From: Mesostigma viride
Lineage: Eukaryota; Streptophyta; Mesostigmatophyceae; Mesostigmatales; Mesostigmataceae
Length of the DNA stretch: 64,000 nucleotides
Direction: 5' to 3'
Assembly: GCA_009746045.1 (NCBI GenBank)
Contig: RPFO01000080.1
Span: 11,508,467 to 11,572,466 of the forward strand
The translations under genes and the position numbers were made by a program. The notes beneath the pieces are model-generated. The model worked only from the letters and a program-made list of their open reading frames with translations, searched no databases and had not been told where the DNA came from. This document shows positions 22,095 to 31,088 of the stretch, one piece after another. Within the stretch, counting starts at the first letter, position 1. Each line of letters begins with the position of its first letter.

Positions 22095-23500
22095 AGCTAG
22101 CTGGAGCAACGACTCGACGGCAACGTCCTGACCAAGATGCTGCGCAAGCCTCTTAATATCCCCTTCGGTTAGCCGTACATTAGTGGTGAGGATTTGTACG
22201 CTGATTCGCCCTATGTTTCCCACATTCTTAGGCACAGGGGCCTGGGCCTAGCCGGGCACCCGGCCCGCACACGGATCAAGTAGACACACCAGTTATAGGC
22301 TAGAAACACACGCCCTGATCAAGCATGCTGTTTCCGGCCCCACCGTCTAGGTCATCTAGTCGCTCCACACGTAAGCCAGCCATAATTTCAATGCACAAGG
22401 ATACACATTTCCATCACCATTCATCTTCATCATCCTGAACGACTCGAAAACGCGGAAAAGATAACGGCAGGCTCGAGCTACCATGGTCCGGATTCTCCCG
22501 ATTTCTGGCCTGCGCTGGTTGTCTCTTTGACATCAGATAGACTAGCTGGCACCAAGCCCGCCCAGCCTGGACATTTTGACCTGCAGCGTGCCCCAGGCCG
22601 CGTGCGGCAGGGCCACCACCCGTGGACTTTCCGTGAGTAGACTAGGCATGGACATGTTGTGCTACCCTAGACGAGTCGGGCTCACACCCCGCGGGCAGCC
22701 TTCTGGTTTGTCTGTAATATGGAGGCAGATGGTTTGCAAGGATATGAGATGGCAAGTAGTGATGAAGGAGACCACCCCCAAGTCTGTGGGGGCTCCGCGT
22801 GTGACCGCGTATGGCATTCATAGTGATTCGGGCGGTGGTGCCCACAACCCTGTAACTAGGAACTAGTAGATTAACCCTTAATTAATTAATTAATTAATTG
22901 ATAGACACGTGACTGCGTCACGTGAGCATAAGTCCTCAGCGGGAGGGGAACATGGGATGGAATGGATGGTGTAAGCTATCTAGGTCCTAGTTACAGGGGT
23001 GTGAGCACCGCGGCCCGAATCGCTATGAATGCCATACTTGGTCACACGCGGAGCCCCCACAGACTTGGGGGTGGTCTCCTTCATCACTACTTGCCATCGA
23101 TGTATCCTTGCGTACCATCTGCCTCCATATTACAGACAAACCAGGAGGCTGCCCAGGCGTAAGCCCGTCGCGTCTAGTGTAGCACATGTCCATGCCGAGT
23201 CTATCACGAAAAGTCCACGGGTGGCGGCCCTGCCGCGCGCGGCCTGGGGCACGCCAGGTGAGGACATATCCCCCAGGCTGGGCGGGTTTGGTGCCAGCTA
23301 GTCTATCTGATGTGTCTACCTGATCTGTGCGGGCCAGGTGCTCGGCTAGGCCCAGGCGCCTGTGCCTAATAATGTGGGAAACATAGGGCAAATCAGCGTA
23401 CAAATCCTCATTACTAATGTGCAAACCAAAGGGGATGTTAAGGGCCTTCAATGCGAAGCATCTTGGTGACGTTGCCGTCAAGTCGTTGCTCCAGCTCGTG
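22095..23500. repeat. Large inverted repeat of a LINE 3' end
   Basis: The left arm (22095-22286 and 22530-22860, plus) and right arm (22984-23500, minus) are diverged reverse complements of the same LINE C-terminal coding text (RLDGNV.TKMLR, NIPFG, EDLYAD.PYVSHI.RHR, GLSVIWRQMV). They meet head-to-head around a (TTAA)n spacer at 22876-22905. Both arms carry stops and frame changes. Confidence 0.85.
22439..22529 (-). repeat. Right arm of a 90-bp inverted repeat
   Basis: Reverse-complement match to 20375-20467. Here the repeat is the end of a segment of about 240 bases (about 22287-22529) that interrupts LINE text between a left gtagacac and a right acatcag, which is continuous in the other LINE copy at about 23305-23325. 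This supports its being a separate small insertion. Confidence 0.75.
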
Positions 23501-23905
23501 CGTCAGTGTCCAGGTCTCGGCGCCGTAGGTCAGGATCGTCAGAATGACGACCTTGAAGAGGTCACGCTTGACGATCCGGGGTCGGGCGGGGTTGCTCCAC
23601 CAGCGGCGGTGGTCATGGAGGTGCGCCCACGCCATGCCGATTCGTGTCGTCAGGTCGTCCTCGCAGTCGCCCGTTCCGGGCCGGAAGCCAACTGCATGCC
23701 GAGCAGCTTGAAGCGGCCTGAAGTAGGGTAGGGAGCCTCGGTGTCGTCTAAGAGGCGGAGTGTGGGTGGGGGCCCTGCCATGCCGAGGGCCAGGGCCTCC
23801 GTGTTGGGACTAGTAGATAGCTAGCATCATCCATTCCATTCCATGCATGTTCCCCTCGACCACTGAGGACTTATGCTCACCTGCCGCAGTCAAGTGTATT
23901 ATGTA
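22890..23905. repeat. Inverted terminal segments around the LINE relic
   Basis: Left 22898-22975 (cacgtgactgcgtcacgtga then gcataagtcctcagcggg ... ggaatggatgg) and right 23818-23900 are reverse complements with modest divergence. The same gcataa(a/g)tcctca text is at 20467-20490. The outer segment may be one end of a retroelement copied in opposite orientations. Confidence 0.7.
22984..23800 (-). pseudogene. LINE reverse transcriptase C-terminal relic
   Basis: The minus strand from about 23800 reads FKLLGMQLASG, then (23635 to 23438) AWAHLHDHRRWWSN, ILTILTYGAETWTLTHELEQ and RLDGNVTKMLR, then in other frames the arm described above. This is the typical region after the RT core in L1/RTE-like elements. 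It is truncated and frameshifted. Confidence 0.7.
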
Positions 23906-24035
23906 TAGGAAATAGTTTATGCTCGGGTGATGCAACCTGGACATCGCCATCCAATTGTGCAATGCCAATGCAGGGTAGAACGTATTTAGCAATGCATGCC
24001 CATAGCCTAACCAGTAGCCAACAGACATCAGCCAG

Positions 24036-24050
24036 CCTAGCTATATATAT
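24036..24050 (+). repeat. Target duplication of LINE-C, left
   Basis: cctagctatatatat, repeated exactly at 24598-24612 on the other side of LINE-C. The preceding 130 bases (23906-24035) show nothing. Confidence 0.9.
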
Positions 24051-24597
24051 TTAATAATATAATTACTTACAGCAGAGTGAAATCACTCAAACCAAAGCAA
24101 ACGCCCAGCTATAAACCTCTATACAGAGCCATGTCAAATCTCTATACTACGATAAGACCAATGGAAACTCCTAACGGGAGGAACCTAATAGCCCTGCTGC
24201 ACCGCAAAATCAGCCCGCGTACGGCGGAGCATGATGTCAGCCATGGCCCGAGTCAGCGCCACCGACAAGCGCTGACGCCAATATGACGTCCAGGTCCGCG
24301 CCGACCATGGGGCCCGCTGGCCCTCCAGGTCCAGCCGGTCCTCCCGGAGCCGGCAACACTCCTTGAAGAAGGCGGAGGTCAGGGGCCCCATGGCCCCAAA
24401 CTCCTCCAGGACAAAGGGCACCACACGATGGTGCCCGACGTCGCCGTAGGCCAGGAGCTTGGCCCGCTCCGCCCGGTCCGCCGTGTAACCTGCCGTGAGG
24501 GAGGCCCCAGCCACGTGGCTAAGAGCCAAGGGCCTTGCCACCGAAACGTCAATAAGCAGATGCCGGCCACCCCCCTCAAAGTCCAGCACCACGATGT
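24051..24597 (-). mobile_element. LINE-C, 5'-truncated RLE-type LINE copy
   Basis: A 547-bp insertion with a 15-bp target duplication. On the minus strand it codes for the end of the restriction-like endonuclease domain (DIVVLDFEGGGRHLLIDVSV ...) down to the stop near 24190, followed by a 3' UTR and a TTATTAA-type tail at 24051-24065. The coding frame is open from the 5' truncation point to the stop. It is nearly identical to LINE-B (44403-45368) over the shared part. Confidence 0.88.
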
Positions 24598-24618
24598 CCT
24601 AGCTATATATATGCGCCT

Positions 24619-25814
24619 TGAACCGTGGAACAGCGCACCCATGTCCTCGAGACTTGGGCGCGCCTCAAGGACCCCCAGACCAAAGGGCTCCTCCTGTGGT
24701 TTTGCGCCCACCTGCGGGTGGTTCACTGGCTCCGTGGCGCTCCCCCCCACTTGGTGCGGCTTGCCGCGGAAGGCCATGACGAGCGCATTCAGGCCGCCTT
24801 GCAGGTGCTCCTCCCCGGCCCTAGCCTGCCAGCTCACTCCATGCGCTTGGCCACCCTCCCCTGCCGCATGGGCGGGTGTGGGCTCACCCGCGCCGCCCGC
24901 CTCGCCCCCGCCGCCTTCCTTGGCTCTGTTGCTCAGGCCTGGGCGGAGATCCGCCGGTTGGTCCCCAGCGCCGTCAGCGCCATTCCCGACTTGGTCACCC
25001 CATCGATCCCCCTTCCCCTTTATGCAGGCTGTGCAGGATTCTTACCTCGGGATCCAGCAGGCTTGCGACCCGATCGTCCGCCCCGCTCAGGCCGTCCACC
25101 GTCGCCTGCCCCGCGGGGCACGCCCGGCGTGTCCACTGTTGTCAGTCCTATAGTGTCTTCCCTGCCTGCGTTCATGAAAAAAAACAAAAGACCTACGCGG
25201 GTATACTACACTGTGCCGACTGGATGGGTCTGCATGCGAGCTTGAACGATCAGGGGAAGGCTTGGCTTCACTCCGTTTCCCTTGAGGGGAGCGTGGGGTC
25301 CGCATTCCTGCACGCCCTCCCCATGAGCTAGCCCTTTGTTCCCGCTGGTACCGGCCCTTTACGCCATCGCTCTCCGCCACCAGCTCTTTGCCCCGCAACC
25401 TCTCATCACGGCGGGTGCGTCCTGCGGCAGCTGCGGGCTTGCTCTGGATACTACTGGGACGCACTACATCGCGTGCATGGGTGGCCAGCAGAACCAGAAC
25501 TGGTTCCTCTATCTCCATACCGCTCTCCTCCGGGTGGTGTGTGCCATGGTTCGGTCGGTCTTTCCCCACTCCACCATCAAGTGCGAGGACGCGGATGGGG
25601 CCGCCCTCTACTCACCCAACCACCGCCCCGACATTACCGTGCTTGACTACGACAGGCAGGGTTGCCACCTGCTCATCGCTGTCTCCGTGGCTCGGCCGCT
25701 CTCCGGTCGCCACATCCTCCGGGCGGCTGTGGATGCCGGCGCTGCTGCCGCTGTGGCTGAGCGCGACAAGTTTGCCTCCTACTACGGCAATGTGGGGCCC
25801 CACCGGGTCATCCC
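24619..25814 (+). pseudogene. LINE-A, left part: RT thumb and RLE endonuclease
   Basis: Plus-strand fragment of a non-LTR retrotransposon: RT C-terminal region (LPCRMGGCGLTRAARLAPAA), then a CCHC finger (CGSCGLALDTTGTHYIAC, near 25426-25479) and the PD...D endonuclease motif (HRPDITVLDYD..., 25620-25690; the second catalytic Asp of the family is Ala here, LLIAVSVARP). A stop near 25330 and frame changes near 25020-25200 break it. The element is flanked by an 11-bp target duplication (tatatgcgcct) at 24608-24618 and 45377-45387 and is interrupted by the chromovirus at 25815. Confidence 0.85.
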
Positions 25815-26557
25815 TTTAACACGTATGGCTATTTAAAATAGCGCCTTAAGGATTGAGAACGAATGCGAAAGACCTTTGACTTCCTATGCGTCACAGCGCA
25901 CGATGGTGGCTTAAGAATACTCGTCACACAATACGAATAAGCTCAAACCCGGAAGACCGGTTTCGTATATTACAATGTTACCACACAGATTAAAACACTC
26001 AATGCGGGAAGACTTACACCCAGTAGGCGAGGGATTCACACTCGAGCCCACAGGAGATTTACACTCCAGGATTAAGCGATGGTAAATAATCTGTAGAGCA
26101 ACGTGCAGGTAAATTACGATACAAGGTCCGGATTTGCTGGCATAGCTCGTGCCTTCCTATTTTGTCCCTTCGTCCCCGTTGGTGGCTGCGCCTGGCGCTG
26201 CCAACCAGGCATGACGTGAGGTCCGCGGGGACGGGCTTCTCGAACCGTCTAGAACACATTAAAGACCAGTACGGCTAGAGGCCTCTCCTGAAAAATATCC
26301 AAATGTCCGTAGGAACCATCATAACGCATGTGCAGTGCCACTTGGCTGTCCCGTAACTCCCGTTCAGGCGCTAGGTCTGCCTACGGCGCAAAGGCCAAGT
26401 TCGTCAGCAAAACTTCCATGCACTTACTTCCACACGGATTGCCTCGGCTGTAAACTATACTATGGCCTCGGCACTGGCGCCGGATTACGGTCGGCGCCGA
26501 TCGACCGGGACGGATAATTTATATTTACCACAAACGGCATGTTGCATCCGTGCAACA
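25815..26557 (-). repeat. Ty3-A 3' LTR
   Basis: 743 bp. On the minus strand it starts TGTTGCACGGATGC and ends CGTGTTAAA. It matches 43214-43950 with small differences (e.g. extra bases at about 26105-26107 and 26417-26420). Confidence 0.95.
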
Positions 26558-26572
26558 CACCTCCCCCCCCCA
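26558..26572 (-). other. Ty3-A polypurine tract
   Basis: The minus strand reads GGGGGGGGGAGGTG directly before the 3' LTR, the expected plus-strand primer. Confidence 0.8.
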
Positions 26573-27119
26573 ACAAAAGAGGCGGCTACTCCTGTAGCCG
26601 GGACTTAGAAATGACTGTATACATGGTCACTGTTCCCTTCCAGGGCACGCATCGATCGTGCCAATTGTCACCGTCCGTTGGCGATGGTTTACGGCGCCGG
26701 GCGGTAAGGGCTCGGGCGGTGACCCCCACGTGCGGAGCCCCCACGGCCATGCCCGCGCAGAGGTGCGGCCGGGCGTCGACGCCGGTGGACACGCTCAGCC
26801 GGCGCGGCCTCAGCCGGCTCGGGAAGAGGCAGGCCATTGGCCTGGACTAGGGCGGGCTGGAAGGTGAGTTGCCGCTCGCCGGCGCGTGCATCATGCATGG
26901 CGTTTGGCCAGGTTGACATCCCGCAGCGCCTCCATTGGGAAAACGCTCAAGAAGGCGGCGAGGAAGTTACTTGTGTCGGGCGAGGGACACCGAACCTCCT
27001 GTCCAAACGATACCGCACCGAATAACTCGCCCATGGACCCCTGGGGCGGGGCGGCCTGCATCAAGGCTGCCAATGCACATGCAAGGAGCATTACGCAAAA
27101 GGTAGGAGAAGGGCCGGAA
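26573..27119 (-). other. Ty3-A region between chromodomain and polypurine tract
   Basis: About 550 GC-rich bases. There is a minus-strand frame with a hydrophobic segment near 27070 (FCVMLLACALAALMQAA), but no recognisable domain. I treat it as 3' untranslated; an additional small gene cannot be excluded. Confidence 0.5.
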
Positions 27120-27846
27120 TTATGCCAACCCTGCCCGGGCTTTATACTCCTGTAGCAAGCGTGCACAGCCCGTGAGTCCAGCCTCAGCTACCCATGAGTG
27201 CTCTAATTCTGTTTGGGAGAACTTCCACTTAAGGAGGTACTCGCGGCGGCGGCCTCGATTGCGGTGGGCTACAATGTCCTCGACCTCATCCTCGGGTTCG
27301 CCCGTCTCGGGGTTGAACTCCAAGGGGGCGGGTGCCATGACACGACCTGGGAAGGTGCTCTTGCGGTAAAGCTTCAGCTGGTCAACGTGGAAAACATTGG
27401 ACTTCCGGCTGCCACGAGTCCGGGATGGCGACAGACACCATCACCTCATTGAACACCTTCTCCACCAGATACGGTCCAAGGAATAAGGGGCGGAGCTTGA
27501 CCTTCAGGCTGTCCTCGAACTTGTGCGAGAAGCGGCCTTGGTGGGGGCCCTCAATCAAAACCAAGTCACCTGCTTCGATTGCAGGGGTGCGCCTGTCCAG
27601 GGTACTTTGGACTCGCGCCATGTACTTGGCACGCGCCTGACGTAGGCCACTTATGGCGCTGGAATGAGCTTGCACCATCCGTTGTACCAGCTCCCGCGCC
27701 CCTGCGACTGTGGAGCGTAGCTCCGTTGTCGTGGTGATGGCTGGGGCGGTCAAGAGATCGGTGGGGGTAAGGGGATGCCTGCCTGTATCAAGAAAGAACG
27801 GGGTATACCCGTGGGCAGAATGGGGGGCATTATTGAGTGAAAACTC
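27120..27846 (-). pseudogene. pol: Ty3-A integrase C-terminus and chromodomain
   Basis: From 27846: the end of the core, a long helix (ARELVQRMVQAHSSAI), a C-terminal domain with GDLVLIEGP and LRPLFLGPYLVEKVF (GPY/F type), then after a one-base frame change near 27400 FHVDQLKLY and a chromodomain (VEDIVAHRN ... EYLLKWK ... HSWVAEAGL), stopping at 27120-27122. The chromodomain presumably targets insertion to heterochromatin, as in other chromoviruses. Confidence 0.88.
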
Positions 27847-28487
27847 TGTCAGGGGTGAAGTTCACCCTGTGTGCCCAACTGCCTGCCGTTAATATATTTC
27901 ATATAGGCCATCCATTGTAAACGGAGGTATTAGGGTTGCGTCCCTAATAATCGCACCCGCCTGCCGTATTTGTGGCCATAATTAATATCGGCAGAGTATT
28001 ATGCAGTGTTGGGGCAGTGAGCACGTGTCATGTTACGGCTCATGATTTGGTCACGGAGTGACTAAGATATTAGTGCCGAAGCTACGAGAACCGGCACATT
28101 ATATCAAGACTTGTACGTTCAGGGTCCTACGACCTATAGCTAGCGTACTATTCAGTCGTACTACTCGACTAGAGAGTGTTAACGGAATCTGGCTAGCGTA
28201 ACGCATTCTCAGCACATTTCAGATAAGCTACGCAATCTTTGTGCCAGCCTGTCGAGCACTCACTCTTTGTGCACCTTTGTGCATAAGAGGAAGACGCAAC
28301 CTACGTTGCACTTACCTAAGGTCTGAGCCATGAGTTATGGCTGACGCTTATGGTCCCCACCCGGGAGCCACATCATGGTTTTGGTGGACAAACGGTGGTA
28401 GTCCGGGATTTAATATGCAATGATAATAAAGCGTAATCTTTAATTGTCACTATCGTTTTCGACCTACAAGTCTCAATATTTCTGACA
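27847..28487 (+). repeat. 5' LTR of the non-autonomous element
   Basis: 641 bp. By eye I found no difference from 29352-29992, which implies a recent insertion. No coding capacity. Confidence 0.95.
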
Positions 28488-29351
28488 CAAAACCATTACA
28501 GAAAAACCTTAGGGTTAAGATGAAGAACGTGACATGCTACGAATTAGCGAGATACGCAAGTAACGTCATGGAATATTACCCGGAAGTTCGCGGCATTGTT
28601 GTTGGCAAGCCGCACACTCGGCCTGGAAGAGGCCAGTCGGCCGCGGCCTACAGAGCCGCTGGGCCATATATTTCCTGATTCCAGCAAAAGCACCAGATTT
28701 CGTGAGTGCAGCTGCGGCAGACATGCCGATTGAAGGCTGGCGCTACAGAAGATCCAAGTTCAATCCATGCCAGGAGCGAACGTGAGCCGAAAACGAGCTT
28801 TGTGGTTATCTTTTTTTGGGTGCGGTTGGAAGGCGCTGTTTCGCTCGAGTTTTAAGTGCTCGATCTTTATGCGAATTGAGCCGGCGGCATCGGGGATCCC
28901 GGAGCCGAGAAGCCAGCGCTGTCTATGGAAATGAAGAGGTCGGAATTTTTTGATTCCGATGCCCTTTTTGGTTATTGCTTATCCTTTTGAAAGCATGGGG
29001 GGGGGCGCATTGTGCCCCGCGTTGGCATGCTTGTGCATGTCTTAATTCTCCTTTATGTTCATGCCCAATGGGTACATTGGTTCATCGTGATCAAGCTTCC
29101 TGGGTAAGGGGAATGTGCTGGTTATCATACCTAGCAAGTCCTACCAACTACCCAACAAGGGGGGCATTTTGATACCATTGGATTTACCAGAGCGTGTACC
29201 GGCTTAAGTTGAACAAGGGGTGTGTGAGAGCCAGTTTATACCTGGCTGCCCCACCCAGCTTTTTAGGCTCTTGCCTGAATTGAGCGGGGAGAAACTTTTG
29301 GCCCTATTGTACCTGCATAGTGTCTTCACTTTAGGCATTGTGCAAGGGGGG
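28488..29351 (+). other. Internal region of the non-autonomous element
   Basis: 864 bases starting caaaaccattacagaaaaac and ending in the G-rich polypurine tract. No ORF with a recognisable domain; one of 65 codons (28975-29172) looks incidental. Confidence 0.8.
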
Positions 29352-29992
29352 TGTCAGGGGTGAAGTTCACCCTGTGTGCCCAACTGCCTGCCGTTAATAT
29401 ATTTCATATAGGCCATCCATTGTAAACGGAGGTATTAGGGTTGCGTCCCTAATAATCGCACCCGCCTGCCGTATTTGTGGCCATAATTAATATCGGCAGA
29501 GTATTATGCAGTGTTGGGGCAGTGAGCACGTGTCATGTTACGGCTCATGATTTGGTCACGGAGTGACTAAGATATTAGTGCCGAAGCTACGAGAACCGGC
29601 ACATTATATCAAGACTTGTACGTTCAGGGTCCTACGACCTATAGCTAGCGTACTATTCAGTCGTACTACTCGACTAGAGAGTGTTAACGGAATCTGGCTA
29701 GCGTAACGCATTCTCAGCACATTTCAGATAAGCTACGCAATCTTTGTGCCAGCCTGTCGAGCACTCACTCTTTGTGCACCTTTGTGCATAAGAGGAAGAC
29801 GCAACCTACGTTGCACTTACCTAAGGTCTGAGCCATGAGTTATGGCTGACGCTTATGGTCCCCACCCGGGAGCCACATCATGGTTTTGGTGGACAAACGG
29901 TGGTAGTCCGGGATTTAATATGCAATGATAATAAAGCGTAATCTTTAATTGTCACTATCGTTTTCGACCTACAAGTCTCAATATTTCTGACA
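29352..29992 (+). repeat. 3' LTR of the non-autonomous element
   Basis: Same 641-bp sequence as the left LTR; followed directly by the aactc duplication and the Ty3-A integrase core. Confidence 0.95.
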
Positions 29993-29997
29993 AACTC

Positions 29998-30251
29998 AAT
30001 GAATCCCAGCACTTCGTCCCAATTCCTCCCATCTCGATCCAGGTAGTGCCGCAGTGCCTCTTCCACCACCCGATTCACTCTCTCCACCATGTGAGAAGAG
30101 CTACTGTGATAGGCCGTACCCATAGACAACTTAGTCCCGGCGACCTGAAAAAATGAGGTCCAAAATTTCGACGTGAACAGCTTGTCCTTGTCGGTGATAA
30201 ATTGTCGGGGCATGCCATGGAGCCGGAACACATTGTTTAGGAACAAGTGGG
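29998..30251 (-). pseudogene. pol: Ty3-A integrase, core part
   Basis: A segment of about 250 bp trapped between the two nested elements. It reads FLNNVFRLHGMPRQFITDKD (second Asp) and SHMVERVNRVVEEALRHYL (Glu), ending at GFIEF. It joins in frame to 38425-side text upstream and to 27846-side text (SLNNAPHSAHGYTPF) downstream once the duplications AACTC and GTGGG are removed. Confidence 0.92.
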
Positions 30252-30629
30252 AGTTAGTCTAAGTCTCCCGCCTGTAGCCTAAGTGGACACGTGCCAGCAC
30301 CGCCGGCGCCCAATTGGGTACTGGGACGGTGCTGGACTAGAGTAGTCGTGGCATGGACACGTGGCTGTACTCAGTATGTGATGAGCCGGTACCTCAGTAC
30401 CGGGACTGTAGTTGTCATGTTAGGACTGACTAGATCAGGTTGTAACTGATAGGTTAGTCCGTCCAGGATCAGTAAGTTAGTTTAACTTACGCAAAGTCTG
30501 GCCAGCCATCGTTGACGGCTGGCCAGCAGTATATGTGCCACATTATCCTAATGCCAAGGTGTCTCGTCGTTCACGCACACACACGCCATTTGGCAGTGCC
30601 CGAGCATTCCAGCTTTGTGTTGCATAACT
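30252..30629 (+). repeat. Copia-like element 5' LTR
   Basis: 378 bp, agttagtctaagtctcccgc to tgtgttgcataact. By eye I found no mismatch with 37355-37732. Contains short inverted repeats (gctggccagc; ctggccagcc). Confidence 0.96.
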
Positions 30630-31088
30630 TGCATTAAAAACTCCAAAAACATACACACAACAGACGACGAGCGTTCGTTTTTCGCGAACAAAACAACCCA
30701 TTCCATTTTTCGACCTCCAGTTTTTTTTGAAAAAATGTCTAACCCAACAGCAACAAGGGTAAGGCTCCAATGCGCCCTAGGAGCCGGTCGAGCTCCCGAC
30801 GTCCTCATCGTCGGGGACGTCAGACTCGGAGCTTGCCGCCCAGGCAGAGATTGAGCGGGCGGCGAGGAGCTTTAACCAGTCCATGGAGGCTGATCCGACG
30901 ACGTCGGACACGTCGTCGTCGGGACACTTGTCCGAGGGTTCGTACAGCAGTGCGGTGCTGCGAGTTCCCCTGTATCCGCAGGGGAGGGGATCCACGCCTG
31001 TGGTCAACAGGCCGAGGGGCCTCCTTACGCCCCGACAGCTGCAGCGGCGGGGGTTGGACCGTCGGCACCTCCTGCAGAGGAGGAGTCC

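Larger units (their letters stand above)
27847..29992 (+). mobile_element. Non-autonomous LTR element (TRIM/LARD-like) in Ty3-A integrase
   Basis: 2146 bp: two 641-bp LTRs (27847-28487, 29352-29992) around an 864-bp internal part with no recognisable gag or pol. The LTRs begin TGTCAG and end CTGACA. The target duplication aactc lies at 27842-27846 and 29993-29997. A polypurine-like gcaagggggg precedes the right LTR, so the orientation is plus. It must be mobilised by another element's proteins. Confidence 0.93.

Noticed and set aside
20375-22529. A single TIR transposon spanning the ORF1 relic
   Set aside because: No target duplication, and the right arm belongs to a 240-bp insertion that splits LINE text, so the arms are better explained as separate copies of a small repeat.
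26891-27166. Envelope-like gene downstream of the Ty3-A chromodomain
   Set aside because: One hydrophobic stretch in a short frame; no signal peptide with a matching ectodomain, glycosylation pattern or conserved motif.
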